From: Leishmania martiniquensis
Lineage: Eukaryota; Euglenozoa; Kinetoplastea; Trypanosomatida; Trypanosomatidae
Length of the DNA: 64,000 bases
Direction of reading: 5' to 3'
Assembly (NCBI RefSeq): GCF_017916325.1
Contig: NC_090148.1
Span: 361,001 to 425,000 of the forward strand
The notes beneath the pieces were generated by a model. That model saw only the letters and a list, made by a program, of their open reading frames with translations. It had not been told where the DNA came from and ran no database searches. Below, in pieces: positions 9,401 to 19,818 of this stretch. Within the stretch, counting starts at the first letter, position 1. Every line of letters begins with the position of its first letter. The translations under genes and the position numbers were made by a program.

Positions 9401-11114
9401 CCAAGGGAGTAAAGATTTTGGGGTAGCGCTTTCGCAGCTGCTCGATTCGGGCGCGATTCTCGCTACAAAAGCGTGCCACAAGCTGCCTCGCCAGCACTGA
9501 CAGCGACATCTCACCCGTGATGGCGTAGTACCTCAACTCCTGCAGGTCTTCCACCAGCTTACCCGAGTAGGTGCGCACAGTGGCCGCCTTGTGGCCAATC
9601 AGCTGCTCGAGCGGAACGTCGAGCTGCGCCGCCTTCGCCTTCTTGTCGCAGAACGCCTGCCGCTCGTGCAGCACATCGGCCAGTTGGAAAAGCACTGTCA
9701 GCACCATCGATGAGCAAGCGGTGGTCACGACGAGTCCAACATGACGAACGGCCGAGTAGAGCTGCTGCGCCGTCTGGATCGGTCCCTCGTCGTCCTCGTG
9801 GGTGCACGGGGCGGAGACGGCGGGGTCACCGTTGCGGTGGTCGCTACTGTGTGCTGCTGCGCCGCGGCTAATGTCCGCCGGCGCGTGCCCATTGAGCAGC
9901 CGCCGCCGAGACTCGATGGAGACGAAGAAGCAGAGCGCCTCGAGGTCGCCGACTTTCTTCTCATGGTACGCCACCTCCGCATAAACGACCGGGGCGGAGG
10001 GCAAGAAGTACTGACTCGGCAGCGAGGTGACGATGGCGGTGGGGATTCGCGCGGCGAGGAGGTCGAAGCAGTCAAAGCTGATGGACACTGTCGTCTGTAG
10101 GCGTCTGAGCGACACGCTCAGCAACTCGTGGCACTGCGTCGCCCATGACATGCCTTGGGCGCCCAGCTGGGCAGGCTGAGCATTGCTGGTGCGGCTATGG
10201 AAAGGCTCACCAGTGCCGCCTTGCTTGCCACACGACTCCGCAGCAGAGGTTCGAGATAGGGAGGCCTTGTGGCGGTTGTAGTCCTTGAGAAGCGTCTGCA
10301 GGCTCTTCCTCTTCTCACGCTGGCCGCTCTGCTCCATCAAGGCACCACTGATGTCCATAAGGCGTTCGCGCAGCTGATTGCTGCACTCCCGTCGTTGCTG
10401 ATTCAGTTGGAGCACCTCCTCTCGGTTAAGAGAGGCGGTCATGAGCTGCCTGAAGTGTTTCGACGACCGCCAGTGACCCTTGTCGAGCACGCAGAGCATA
10501 ACCGCGTCAAGGTACCACGTATCCTTCAGCTCTGGCGTCAGGAAAGGCGCCCAGAAGCTCTGCATAAGCGCGTAGTCCTCGCGGCTGAGGAAGCCGGAGA
10601 GCACACACTCCAGCTCTCCTTGGCGAGGGAAGAAAATATCGAGGAGGAGATCCCGTGCTTCCTTGAACGCCAGCCGCGGCTTTGCTGCGTCAGATGAGCC
10701 GCATGAGGCGATTGTCTCACTCATCAACTCGGACGAGGCCGACGCGTTGATGCCAGGGGAGGCGAAGCAGCGGTGTGGTGCGCCGTCTGCCTCTTCCACG
10801 GCTACGGTCACTTTGCGGCTCGACTTCCCACGGCTGCCCCCACGCCCTCCTGAGGTGCCGCCGCTTGCAAGCCGCGAAGAATGCTGCCGCTGCTGCCGCC
10901 GTCCATCAGCCATTCCAAGCCTGCTCAACGGTTGAGCATAAGAAGACATCGAGGGCGATGACTCCCGGCTGGACAGTGACGGCAGGCCACCCTTGCAGTA
11001 GACAGGGTCTGGAGCGCGACAGAGGGGGTTCGCTCCATCAAATTTGGTGCAGGACGGCTGCATGCCGCCGTGTGGACCCCCACTGCCACCGCGGCGCGCC
11101 TGCGCAATGCCCAT
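6405..11114 (-). CDS. Large conserved-type hypothetical protein, 1569 residues
   Basis: Long single frame from ATG at 11114; the frame extends to an upstream in-frame TTG at 11150, which I do not use. The N-terminal 150 residues are Gly/Ser/Arg-rich and low in complexity. A more ordered part begins near residue 150 (ARDLLLDIFFPRQGELE, then KDTWYLDAVMLCVLDKGHWR) and continues through several hydrophobic but not membrane-spanning blocks to about residue 800. A Ser-rich, disordered linker of several hundred residues follows, then a second ordered block (YILTMSDHQYVLFLQLRGL and neighbours), a short Gln run (QQQQQ) before HRRRK, and an ordered tail. I recognise no domain, signal peptide or catalytic motif and assign no function. 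The length of the frame, biased third codon positions and clean flanks make it a real gene. Confidence 0.85.
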   Translation of the reverse strand: MGIAQARRGGSGGPHGGMQPSCTKFDGANPLCRAPDPVYCKGGLPSLSSRESSPSMSSYAQPLSRLGMADGRRQQRQHSSRLASGGTSGGRGGSRGKSSRKVTVAVEEADGAPHRCFASPGINASASSELMSETIASCGSSDAAKPRLAFKEARDLLLDIFFPRQGELECVLSGFLSREDYALMQSFWAPFLTPELKDTWYLDAVMLCVLDKGHWRSSKHFRQLMTASLNREEVLQLNQQRRECSNQLRERLMDISGALMEQSGQREKRKSLQTLLKDYNRHKASLSRTSAAESCGKQGGTGEPFHSRTSNAQPAQLGAQGMSWATQCHELLSVSLRRLQTTVSISFDCFDLLAARIPTAIVTSLPSQYFLPSAPVVYAEVAYHEKKVGDLEALCFFVSIESRRRLLNGHAPADISRGAAAHSSDHRNGDPAVSAPCTHEDDEGPIQTAQQLYSAVRHVGLVVTTACSSMVLTVLFQLADVLHERQAFCDKKAKAAQLDVPLEQLIGHKAATVRTYSGKLVEDLQELRYYAITGEMSLSVLARQLVARFCSENRARIEQLRKRYPKIFTPLEMIATPEEQKNFDVTQLLSGIALKLMFLTGGGQRSIVADDRRLPSSVQRMTDDVALSKMLEVPILNQICWVACMMGMPIMSSHGLLAQKHHGKPLSFIEIDECCGVLRALFQAVGALPCGSACPQNIKEWFPLFPFYAVNSEGKRILMYLYTAQATAIQRVPLTLQKDMTLLSFATAFQSAKGRSRVDISNYFFEPNFTVGYAHRSTDSSDSGVNEDGAQRLSALSGPCSPSASSSSAPQRKSPNAGYTAPFSAALSPTAAAGKLQSVTHRSPSSSSDTSASCSTLMEENRNIDVYTCVSPQVQLYLRCSNEATMRRHRVTELTPSVSSTFYCSARDLEADRPDIAQALHRAMPKLLPSEGLLVLRWTSGEPLVTFCVGDLVSVMAERVAGLLTRGGHEAGASDSAKPTPPSPSQGHPSSPRHFTRASPSEAEVNGASSPLIGSEGSVTGTVNSATGDTPGERARTQLVKIDEPEKHSSAMAVSFGSKEGACGATSEDDPATASSGSYAAPETARVYQDVMHDILGVSEKVSHRVAVRWRVLEVLPCSLLPSRSGRRSGGTSSSVVTATGKSERAGSANTYHGEVVLRVAALDMPLTVPLRILTIGHERASMSVFTFDNKNNDTVCWSNPNLIDSILSSGGQQESNTSSRHALVDSMLVAAGDGLAQPTAVAARGRHAPSGLLCDTEEALHNVFFSIGVLLGNAITNGVYYTAPIAPLAFLLMKKAVSSGDYSFKNFMWLEPADGNLLSSTVALNSAYEILTMSDHQYVLFLQLRGLTNPDAQIFPVLHSLADEVREDKASRQQQQQHRRRKGAHDIDFILRQRPSDKMSGSTPLGCSLKPPRTSASVLGYLKLIQAHNRKGRTFHRSGSSAHCFSLGADAPVKERLQEGRAQPQQPLAMKSHAPSQAPDNQIKDLQYSHLPSRREYISLYLVNDLTWSSVRRDGHGSKNKELWVSMARGFMTSSLAKSPLMTHCCSRVIREVLCVPDEGEEVPFRRS

Positions 11115-11820
11115 TGTGTGTACCTCCTTCTTTGGCTCGCTCCCGTGCAATACAGCGAAAAGAAAAAGAACTGACGAGGGTTACGGCGAGTTCGCGTCGA
11201 CACGCCGGAAAGGCGACACAATACGCTCGGCAGTGCACGGGGCACACCCGCAGAGGGAGATACAGCGGCTCGAATAGGGGCGACGCAAGAGAGAGGGAGA
11301 GAGCGCCTCACCCGACCAACTCTACTGCACCCGCTGAAACGAAGACCGCCACGCCGTAGTACTCGAGCAGCACGCCGACTTAGAGGTCGATGCGTCCTCT
11401 GCCTCACCACCCGTACAGCGAGGCGCTGCGGATTTTTTGTTGTCGGACGCACTTTCCCTATTCTCACGGACAAAATTCGCTGGCACACGTGCGATGAGCA
11501 GCACAACGCAAGCGTCTTTCTGTGTCCCTGTGTGAGTGCCTGGGTGCCCACGCTTCACCATAAAGAAAAAATTCAATCAGGAAAGGCTAGGTACAGGGCC
11601 CTCTTCCTTCCGTGTCGCAACGAAGCAGCAGCTCACGGTAGACGATGATACACTCGCCAAATATGCTGAGAAGGGTGGGGAGAGGGAGAAGAGTCTGACA
11701 TAGAAAACGTAAGAAGATAGAGAAAAATGGCGAAGGTGAAGACACCGTGCCAAAGCGAAAAATAGAGAGTAACGCAGACACACAACGTCTTCACGGCGTC
11801 GAGTGAAGGGCCCAATCAGA

Positions 11821-11868
11821 GTATATAAATAAATAAATATATATATATATCTGTGTGTGTTTGTGTGT
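11821..11868. repeat. TAAA/TA/GT microsatellite
   Basis: AT-rich simple repeat, unusual in this GC-rich sequence, followed directly by a (GT)n run. Confidence 0.8.
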
Positions 11869-13877
11869 TGGGGGGAAGCGAGAGAGGGAGATGACGAACA
11901 TACAGAGATGAAGCAGCCCGTTACATCAGCGGAAAGAGGAGACACCACCGAAGAGGCAGCGGCGCGTAGGCGCCCCCTACGGAGCGGGTGTGGGCGTGGA
12001 GAGGGGAGATAGTATGCGGCAGAATGGCTCACTGAGAGGCACAGGCAGCAGGAGCAGCAGCAGTGAAGGGGGAGGGAGGGAGAGAGGGAGAACGGGGAAA
12101 AGAGGGGACGTGCTGGAAGATGAATGAATGAAGAAAAGATTTTTCCCCTTTAAAGAGGGAGAAGAGGATGTAAGCGATTGTGTGTGTGTGTGGACAGCGT
12201 AGCCTCACGTAGGGGCAAGGCAGATGAGCGGAGGAGTGAGATAGAGAAAGACGGGTGCGCCCGAGGGATGCGGCGATGGTGATGGTGATGAATAGAATGT
12301 TTCATAGAGGGTGTGGGAAGAGGAAAGAGGGCAGGCCGTGAGCCGCGACGCCAGTTGGGCACGAGCGAAGAATGGAAGGTCGCAAGCGAGAAGGGAGGGC
12401 CTGAGATCAACTGCAGAGGTCAGACTCCCTCTGCTCACGTATGCGCAGAGAGGGGCACGACAGGGGAGGAGGGGGAGTGTCACGGCTACTCTGAGAACAC
12501 AGGCGAGTGGGAAAGCACCTTTGCTCTGTGCAGGAATGATGTATGCGTGAGTGCGTGCGCTTGCAGGGGTCGAGAAGGTAAGAGGAAGGGGGCAGAGAGA
12601 GAGAGAGGAGCGATGGAATGCAAAGGGTGCCCCGCGGCGAGAAGAGCTCGTCCAGCTCACAAAGAAGGAGGAGAGAGGACTTTTCCCCCGCCTCCCATTA
12701 CCTCAGCACATACGTGCGCGCGTGTGCGATCTGTTCAAGCGCTTAGCCCCCACACGACCGTCTCACGGTACTCCCCTTCCTGTGTGTGGGAGTGCTGGGG
12801 AAGGAGCACGGCACCGTTTGGCGGTGATCTCCTCACTTAGTACTTGGCCCACCCTTCTCGAGGGCGCGGAGCATAGACGCACCGCCTCTACCTATGCGAA
12901 GACAGCTGCACACGTATACACCACCAAGTCGTTCCCGTCCTTTTCTCGCTCCCTCCCTCTCTCTCATCGTGCTCTCACGCGTCCCTCCACCCATCCTGCG
13001 CTTCCCTTGAGACGTTTCCTGTGAGCTGCCCATTCGTTGCTTCGCTCCCTTCCTCTGCGTTTTTCTTCCGCCTTTGTTTTCGTACGCGCCGGCGCAACGG
13101 GGGCGCACAGGGTCGCTCACACTGCAACGACGTCCGGTGATGCCGCTCGCCTGTCGGCCGAGTCACCGCAGGCAGAGCCCATCGGCGTGAGCCAGCCGAG
13201 AAAAAAAAAGGCCCCAAGCACGCCTTCGAAGCCAAAGGCAATGGAACAAGCGGCCCGACACACCAACACGACGGGGAGAGGGGGAGGGGAGAGAGCGAGC
13301 GAGAGAGAGGGGTGGGGTGGAGTGGGGGCCGTGGTGGCGTGCGTAAGGAGGGGAGGGGGGAGGAGGGGAAGGGCTACGCTGCACAAAGTGAGCGGCAAGG
13401 GCATGAGGGGGCGCAAGACACAAGAGCACCGAAGGCACACCACGACAGCTGGAAGCGCACCATTCATGCAGACGCGCACATGACGCATACGACTTTGCAG
13501 ACACATCAGGGGTAAAGCCAAGTCGACGTATCAGAGAAACATAAAGAGGACGTGACGGGAGACGGCGCTGCTGCTCACCCGTTCGTTGCGCGTTCTCACG
13601 CATATGCACTTCAAGTGAGCCTCCTCTCGAGGGAGGTTGCGGGGGAGAGCAAGGGAAGAGGGGAGGCAGTGGTGGTGGTGGTCTCCGTCTCCCTGACTAC
13701 CTGCTTTCCTGTGTGCGTGTCTGTGTGTGTGTGTGTGTGGCAGGTACGAGGAAAGTGGAAGGAGATGAGGCGTAACGTTAACGGGGGTACACAGATACGC
13801 AGAGAGGATGCGCAACAAGCGAGCAGCACCTCCCGCCTCCTTCCCCCCTCCCCACCGAGTAAGCGTGTCGTCCCCCC

Positions 13878-13920
13878 TCCACACTCACACTCACACTGAC
13901 ACTGACACACACACACACAT
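13878..13920. repeat. CA-rich microsatellite
   Basis: Runs of CACT, CTGA and (CA)n close to the RPT2 stop codon, in the start of its 3' UTR. Confidence 0.75.
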
Positions 13921-13983
13921 ACCTTTCATGCCCAACACTATGCGTTGCGCCGCCGCCGCGCGCGCGCTCCACTGGTGGGGCTC

Positions 13984-15300
13984 TTACAAGTAAAAGCGCG
14001 AAAACGTTGACTTGTCCTTTCGGTACTGCACATTTTCTTTGCCCTTGATGAAGTCCGCCTGGCATACTTTCATGCGGCGCTCGCGCAGGGCCAGCAGGCC
14101 GGCCTCTGTGCAGATTGCCTTTACATCCGCACCGCTCATCTCATCCTTCGCATGAATGAACTCCGAGATGTCGACATCGTCGGCGAGCGACATGCGGCTC
14201 GTGTGGATTTCGAAGATGCGACGCTTCGTCTTCTCGTCTGGGAAGGGGAACTCAATCTTGCGGTCGATGCGGCCTGGGCGAATGAGCGCCGGGTCGAGGG
14301 TGTCGATGCGGTTCGTTGCCATGATTACCTTCACGTCGTTGCTGCTATCGAAGCCGTCCAGTTGCGTGAGGAGCTCTAACATGGTGCGCTGCACCTCTTT
14401 CGTGCCGCTGCTGTCCGTGTCGTAGCGCTTCGTGCCGATGGCGTCGATTTCATCAATGAAGACAATCGCTGGCGAGTGTTCCTCGGCAACCCGGAAGAGT
14501 TCGCGCACCAGCTTGGGGCCCTCGCCAGAGTACTTCTGAATCAGCTCGGACCCCACTACACGCAGGAACGTGGCGCTCGTACGGTTCGCGACGGCCTTGG
14601 CGAGCAGTGTCTTGCCAGTGCCGGGGACGCCATAGAGAATGACACCCTTCGGCGGCTTGATGCCGATCTCGTCATACAGCTCCGGGTGGGAGAGCGGGAA
14701 CTCGACCGCCTCCTTTATTTCCTGTATCTGCTGCTCCAGCCCACCAATGTCGGCGTACGTGTCCTCCGGCGCCTTGTCCACCTTCATGACACTCACCAGC
14801 GGGTCGACGTCGTCCTTGAGCACTCCGACGATGCTGTGCTGCCGATCGTGTAGCAGCACGCTGCAGCCCAACTCTAGCTGCTCCTTGTCCACAAAGGACA
14901 TGAGGGGCACGTAGTACTCGGTGCCAGAGATGGATACAATGGCGTGCGAGTCGTCCACTGCTTCCTCCAGCGTGGCCACCTCGAGCGGGGTGCCGCGGAT
15001 ATCCTCCACGCGCTTCAGCTCCGCCTCGTAGTGACCCATCGCACCCTCCTCCAGGTTCGACTGCGCGTCGCGCTGGGCGTTGATCGTGCGCAGGAACTCT
15101 TCTTCGAGCAGAAGGTAGTCTTTGCATCGCTCAAGGCGGTACTTGCGGAGAAGGCAAGCGCGGTTAGGGTAGACCTTTGGGATACGCGTAGCCGCATCAG
15201 GACCCCGCTTCTTCTTGCGCTTGCCGATCTCTGGCGCCACGGGCGGCTCCCACTTTTCGGGCTTGTTGGCGCTGGGCGCCTTTGGCATATTTTGCCCCAT
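13984..15300 (-). CDS. RPT2: 26S proteasome regulatory ATPase subunit RPT2 (PSMC1/S4)
   Basis: 438 residues, close to the usual Rpt2 length. It starts MGQ, fitting the known N-myristoylation of Rpt2. The order is: coiled-coil region about 60-100, OB-fold about 105-170, and AAA+ domain with Walker A GVPGTGKT (224-231), Walker B IVFIDEID (279-286) and the second region of homology with arginine fingers [18 protein letters not shown] (330-347). The C-terminus FYL is a HbYX motif, which opens the gate of the 20S core in Rpt2 of other eukaryotes. It acts in the base of the 19S particle, in nucleus and cytoplasm, unfolding ubiquitinated substrates. No pyrimidine tract lies directly before the ATG; the nearest plausible acceptor is the CACAG near 15373. 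Identification is very secure. Confidence 0.97.
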   Translation of the reverse strand: MGQNMPKAPSANKPEKWEPPVAPEIGKRKKKRGPDAATRIPKVYPNRACLLRKYRLERCKDYLLLEEEFLRTINAQRDAQSNLEEGAMGHYEAELKRVEDIRGTPLEVATLEEAVDDSHAIVSISGTEYYVPLMSFVDKEQLELGCSVLLHDRQHSIVGVLKDDVDPLVSVMKVDKAPEDTYADIGGLEQQIQEIKEAVEFPLSHPELYDEIGIKPPKGVILYGVPGTGKTLLAKAVANRTSATFLRVVGSELIQKYSGEGPKLVRELFRVAEEHSPAIVFIDEIDAIGTKRYDTDSSGTKEVQRTMLELLTQLDGFDSSNDVKVIMATNRIDTLDPALIRPGRIDRKIEFPFPDEKTKRRIFEIHTSRMSLADDVDISEFIHAKDEMSGADVKAICTEAGLLALRERRMKVCQADFIKGKENVQYRKDKSTFSRFYL

Positions 15301-15456
15301 TTCCGGTCTTGGGTCTCAGCTTACCCAGAGGACAGCGGCTTCCTGACAAAATGCTTGACACGCAGGCGTGTGCGTCTGTGTGTGTGTGTGTGCACCGAGG
15401 GGGTGGTGGTGGTGGGGGCGGAATACACGTATATGCAGAAAGAAACGGGGCTCACC

Positions 15457-15502
15457 TCGTTGCTGCTGCTGCTGCTGCTGCCTGTGGTGGTGGTAGTGGT
15501 GT
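15457..15502. repeat. CTG/GTG trinucleotide repeat
   Basis: About seven CTG units followed by GTG/GTA units, about 160-200 bases upstream of the RPT2 start, within its 5' flank. Confidence 0.7.
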
Positions 15503-16209
15503 GATGTACTACGCTGCCCTTACCTGAGTGAGCCAGTGCGTCTGTGTGTGTGTGTGTGTCAGTGTGGAGACAAATTCTGAGTGGCGAAGGCACAAAGGTG
15601 AAGGAATGGAGAGAGAGAGGCGTACCTCCGGAGAGGGGTGACTCCAACAGAGGATTACTGCGCACAGCCCAAGGAGGGGCAGCAGATGACCGGGACAGGG
15701 GGTGAGAGAGGCGGCGGTGGGTCGAGTTGCTTCATGCGACGGGGCAAGGTACGGGAATAGGTATGCGTTCGCCACTAGCGTGTGTTGCACAGCTTCGACA
15801 CAGATGCCCTCTGTTCATCCCGTCTCTACTCACTGGTATGGCTCGTGGAAGCAGTTGGAAGCTGCTCCCGTAACACCCCTTGAATTCTCTACGCTGCACG
15901 CCGAGCAGAGGTCCACGTGCTTTCCTTGCCGGCACGCTCCGTGAGCCTCTCTCTTCCGGATGTGTGCGCGCCGAAGACGGCGACCAGTCCCTGTTAGAAA
16001 AGGTGCGCCACCAGCCAGACACAGACACACATACCACACCCGCGACGGCGAGTTCGGGCGTGTTGGTGCGTTCGGCGCTTTTCCGATCGAACTTGTTGGC
16101 TTGGCTGACGAGGAATCGGTTACGCATTATCCACGCCTCCCTCATTCTCTGGTCTCATGGGAAGCGGTAAAGGGTGACCATGCAGAGAGGCGCCGGGTGG
16201 CGAGGGGAG

Positions 16210-16276
16210 CACACACACACACACGCAGACTTACACAGTGGCACACACACACACACACACATACACGCGTGCACAC
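16210..16276. repeat. CA microsatellite block
   Basis: Two long (CA)n runs separated by about 18 bases, in the 3' flank of the leucyl-tRNA synthetase gene. Confidence 0.8.
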
Positions 16277-16554
16277 GCCACGGGGGAGGGGAGGGGAGGG
16301 GGGTGGGGGGTGAGGATTACACTTCGAAGCGACAGCGGAAACGTTTCCGCCACTGCAGGAGGCGCACAACAGAGAGAGAGAGAGCGGCGAAGGAATAGTC
16401 AGCGAGCGGGCGACAGAGAGAACGGGAGACAGACAGACAGACAGAGGGAGCAGGGGGACACTGAACACCCACACACGCATTTACGGGCGACAAAGAGAAC
16501 GCGAGCACACGCCAAGGGGGAGGGGAGGGAAGGGGCGCCTTTCGTAGTTTTGTT

Positions 16555-19500
16555 CTACTGGCTCTTGGCTGCCGGCGGGAAGGCGATGGAAGGCTCACCG
16601 GGCAGGCACTTGCGGCGCGCCGCGTCGTGCTCCTTGTAGCTCTCGTCTTCGGCGGAAAGGATGCGCACCACCGGCACACCAGAGAGACGGCTCAGGTTGT
16701 GCGTGACGTTGGACAGCATCACGGCGTCGTCGATGACGGGCTGCGCCGACATGGCCTGCGCTCCATACTTCTCCACGTTGCCTTTGACGAAGGACATGAA
16801 GGCCATCAGGCCCTTGCTCATGAGCTTCGGGTCGCGGGAGACAACCTGCTTCGTCATATCCTCCGGAAAGGTGCTGCCGTTAGACTGATAGAGCTCCTGC
16901 AGGATCTCGAGTGCCTGCCGTTGCCAGTCCATGTACTCGCGACGCGTGTACACGATGACCTCTTCGATCGGGCCGCGCTTTTTCGAGTTCCTGATGACCT
17001 GCGACCGGATCTCCTTGATGACGGTCGTCATGACACGGCCCGCAACGATCAACGAATAGTCCAGCGCCGTCGTCGGCTTCGGGAACGGCTGAGTGACGAC
17101 GGAGCCTTCGTTCTGGAGTACGTTCTGCCACAAGTGTTCCATTGTGTGCGGCGCCAGCGGCATCATCATCAGCGCCACCACCTCATAGTAGCGGCGGCTG
17201 AGCTGTGCATGCACGTTGAGGTCGTCGCAGTACATCTTATACTGGCTGTATTCGTTCCCCAGCTCGTGAAAGGCCGTGTTGAGCACCATGCGGTACTGCA
17301 TGCGGTGGTAAAAGCCCTCCGTTCGTGCGATGATGACATTCATGGTGTTGTTGAAGATCTTGTCGAACTCGTTGTAGTCGCCGCTGCGCAAGTCGGTGCG
17401 CGCAACTGTCTCCTTCGCCTGTTCCAGCAGTGTTGTCATCTTAAGCACGAAGCCGGCGGCGGTCTCGCGCACAAAGTTGGCGTCGTCCATGCTGTCGCCG
17501 GCATCGGCGCAGGCAAGACGCGTGGCGTCTGCGCCGTACATGTCCATTGCATCGCGCAAGGAGATGAAGTTGCCCTTGGACTTGGCCATCTTCTCGCTGT
17601 CGACCTGAATGTGGCCGTTGCAGAAGACCGCTTGCGGCCACTTGCCCTCGTCCGTTGACCAAATAGCGGCGTGGTTGTACAGGAACATCGTAAGGTGGTT
17701 CTGGATGAGGTCCTTGCCAGAGCAGCGCAGATCGACCGGATACCAGTACTCGAACTCGTTGCGCATCAGCTGCAGGGACTCGACCGGCATCTTCACCGCA
17801 CCCGCCACAGTGGCGGCATCGCCGACGCCGTGGTAGATGTACTCGAACACCTCCTCCGTGAACATCTCTGGCGCGAGACCATACGGGTTGCCCGCCTTCC
17901 CACACAGGTCCGTTGAGCCGTTGACGTCGACGTTGAAGAAGCGATCGATCGTGTAGTAGGCCATGTAGATGGTAGAGTCGGAGAGGCTGTCGATAATCAT
18001 AGTGTGCGACGCGTCACACGGCAGGTAGGTACCGAGGCCGAAGGTGCGGCTGCACGGCCAATCTGCTAACCAGTTCAGCGTCTCTTCGAAGCCGTTGCGC
18101 ACGCCGAGGCAGAACATGTCCATCTTGCTGAGGTGGCCCTGCACCATCTTCTTCCACTCGTCCTTGCCGTACTCGAGGTACCACTGATCGCACAGCGCAA
18201 CGACGCACTCGTCACCGCTGCGGCTCATCACCTGGCGCACCGGCTCGTAGTAGCGGATGCACTGGTCAGCCACCTCCATGTCTCGCTGCGTCTTCATCTT
18301 GGCCTCGCTCACCTTGACGCCGGTGTAGGGCCCCACGATCATGGTGCCGTGGTAGAAGCCCTGCTGGTAGCATACTTTCTTTGCCTCTTCCAGCAGTTCC
18401 GTCGCGTTCGGGCCGTTGATCTTGAGCTTCTCGCACATGAACTTGGCGCCCTCCGTCCCCAGCTCAGGAATGTCAATGATTGGAATCATCTGGAAGGGCA
18501 GCACCCACTCGTCCTTGACTCCCAGCTTCGCGCGGTAGTCCGGCTTATTCAGCAGCTGAGAAAAATTAATGTAGTCGTCAGGCGAGTCGGACGGCACGGA
18601 CATGACGACGCCCGTACCCTTCGCCTCCGTGATGGTGGACATGGGCAGTGTGTAGATCGTCTTGTACGGCGCCAGCGGAGCCGAGAGCGGCATCCCGACC
18701 ATGCACCACCCCTCCACCTCGAAGAGCGGCTCTGGATCAACGCCCGTCTGGCCGTTCACGTAGAAGTTCTGGTACGCCATGTTGCGCGCAGCGCGGGCCG
18801 TCATGACAAATACTTCGTCCACGCCCTTCGCGTCACGCACGTAGTAAGCTTTGTAGTTGAACTGGTTGCTCACCCAGCAGTTCGTCTGACCAATGACTGT
18901 CTCAGGGCGGAGTGTAGCGCCCGGCAGCACGACGTTGCGGTCGCCAATGACGTCCGTGTGTGCGGCGAAGCACGGCTGCGAAAGGGGGTCCTGCACGAGG
19001 AGCTTCACCACTGTGTACTCCTGCGGCAGCACACCCTCGCCGCTGGCTCGATCGTGGTCGGCGCACGGCTGGCCATCGCGCGGCGAGTACACGCAGTAGC
19101 GCTTGCCGTAGTTCAGCAGGCCCTTGCGGCGCAGAATGCCGAACTGCCATCGCACAAATCGATCGAAGAAGGGGTTGCGCTCCGTCGTCATGAAGGATCG
19201 GCGCCAGTCGATGTGGCAGCCGAAGCGTTTCAAGTCCTCTATCGCGATCGGTGGGAAGTAGTCCAACCAGTACTGCGGGTCGGCAAACTTTGGGATCTCC
19301 GCGTCGGGGATGCCCATGCTCTGCATGATGATCCACTGCGGCTTTGCCGGCCCAGCTTTGCCGCGCTTGCTCTTGTGCTGCCCAACCGCCGCCGTGGGCT
19401 CCTTCCCCACAGGCGTCCTGGGCTTCTCCTCCAGCAGCTCCGCTGGAAACTGCGGCGGGTTGCCGTATTGCTGCATCTCCTTCGCGATCTTCTGCGCGCA

Positions 19501-19782
19501 CGCGGCAATCGGGGTGCCGGTGACGTGGAAGCCAAACGGCCAGAGCGAGCGGCGGCCCATCATGCGCTGGAAGCGCGAGGCAAACTCGGCCTTGGTGAGT
19601 GAGAAGCCATGACCGAGGTGAAGCTTGCCATTCATGTACGGGAAGGGGAACGTCGTCAGGTACTTCGCCGGCCGCACCTCCCCAGGCGCCGGAGCATCGA
19701 GCTCATGGAGCTTCTTTGCAGCCCATTCCGCCTGCTTCTCCCGCTCGATTGCCACGAGCGTGTCACGACGTACGGTCGACAT
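16555..19782 (-). CDS. LeuRS: Leucyl-tRNA synthetase (cytosolic/archaeal-type, class Ia)
   Basis: 1075 residues from ATG at 19782, the usual length of eukaryotic cytosolic LeuRS. The HIGH-type motif is HLGH (55-58), and the KMSKS-type motif is KMAKS (731-735), a common variant. The CP1 editing domain carries the T-rich segment TLRPETVIGQTNCWV (290-304) and GTGVVMSVPSDSPDD (about 389-403) with the conserved editing Asp. The anticodon-binding and C-terminal domains follow. It charges tRNA-Leu and edits mischarged norvaline or isoleucine. The frame continues upstream to another ATG at 19923, but a strong acceptor (CCTCTGCATCTTAG) at 19817-19818 puts the mRNA 5' end between the two ATGs, so I use 19782. 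Confidence 0.96.
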   Translation of the reverse strand: MSTVRRDTLVAIEREKQAEWAAKKLHELDAPAPGEVRPAKYLTTFPFPYMNGKLHLGHGFSLTKAEFASRFQRMMGRRSLWPFGFHVTGTPIAACAQKIAKEMQQYGNPPQFPAELLEEKPRTPVGKEPTAAVGQHKSKRGKAGPAKPQWIIMQSMGIPDAEIPKFADPQYWLDYFPPIAIEDLKRFGCHIDWRRSFMTTERNPFFDRFVRWQFGILRRKGLLNYGKRYCVYSPRDGQPCADHDRASGEGVLPQEYTVVKLLVQDPLSQPCFAAHTDVIGDRNVVLPGATLRPETVIGQTNCWVSNQFNYKAYYVRDAKGVDEVFVMTARAARNMAYQNFYVNGQTGVDPEPLFEVEGWCMVGMPLSAPLAPYKTIYTLPMSTITEAKGTGVVMSVPSDSPDDYINFSQLLNKPDYRAKLGVKDEWVLPFQMIPIIDIPELGTEGAKFMCEKLKINGPNATELLEEAKKVCYQQGFYHGTMIVGPYTGVKVSEAKMKTQRDMEVADQCIRYYEPVRQVMSRSGDECVVALCDQWYLEYGKDEWKKMVQGHLSKMDMFCLGVRNGFEETLNWLADWPCSRTFGLGTYLPCDASHTMIIDSLSDSTIYMAYYTIDRFFNVDVNGSTDLCGKAGNPYGLAPEMFTEEVFEYIYHGVGDAATVAGAVKMPVESLQLMRNEFEYWYPVDLRCSGKDLIQNHLTMFLYNHAAIWSTDEGKWPQAVFCNGHIQVDSEKMAKSKGNFISLRDAMDMYGADATRLACADAGDSMDDANFVRETAAGFVLKMTTLLEQAKETVARTDLRSGDYNEFDKIFNNTMNVIIARTEGFYHRMQYRMVLNTAFHELGNEYSQYKMYCDDLNVHAQLSRRYYEVVALMMMPLAPHTMEHLWQNVLQNEGSVVTQPFPKPTTALDYSLIVAGRVMTTVIKEIRSQVIRNSKKRGPIEEVIVYTRREYMDWQRQALEILQELYQSNGSTFPEDMTKQVVSRDPKLMSKGLMAFMSFVKGNVEKYGAQAMSAQPVIDDAVMLSNVTHNLSRLSGVPVVRILSAEDESYKEHDAARRKCLPGEPSIAFPPAAKSQ

Positions 19783-19816
19783 GTCCGCGTTCCTCCCGCT
19801 GTGCACCAGACTCTGG

Positions 19817-19818
19817 CT
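19817..19818 (-). promoter_or_regulatory. Predicted trans-splice acceptor AG for LeuRS
   Basis: Minus-strand pyrimidine tract (CCTCCTCCTCCCCCCTTTTC and on) ending in GCATCTTAG. It would give a leader of about 34 nt and exclude the upstream in-frame ATG at 19923. Confidence 0.55.

Larger units (their letters stand above)
11115..13983. other. Long intergenic region (2.9 kb)
   Basis: Between the start of the 1569-residue protein and the RPT2 stop. Holds an AT-rich TAAA/TA/GT microsatellite at 11821-11868, purine-rich blocks at 11680-11735 and 12055-12115 that read as pyrimidine tracts on the transcribed strand, further G/A-rich blocks at 13280-13375, and a CA/CT/GA repeat at 13878-13920. Several frames of 100-170 codons occur but are Ser/Pro/Leu- or Arg-rich shadows of pyrimidine tracts. 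No gene supported. It is most likely a long RPT2 3' UTR plus the 5' leader of the next gene. Confidence 0.6.
15301..16554. other. Intergenic region
   Basis: Between the RPT2 start and the leucyl-tRNA synthetase stop. Contains (GT)n at 15377-15392, a CTG run at about 15460-15481 followed by GTG repeats, (GT)n at 15542-15559, and a long CA-rich block at 16210-16276 next to G-rich sequence. No gene supported. Confidence 0.6.

Noticed and set aside
16627..17658. 343-codon open frame on the plus strand
   Set aside because: Antisense shadow of the LeuRS 3' half with no protein character of its own.
18133..19602. 489-codon open frame on the plus strand
   Set aside because: It is the exact antisense of the leucyl-tRNA synthetase gene; the product is His/Leu/Arg-rich with no domain, as expected for the complement of GC-rich codons.
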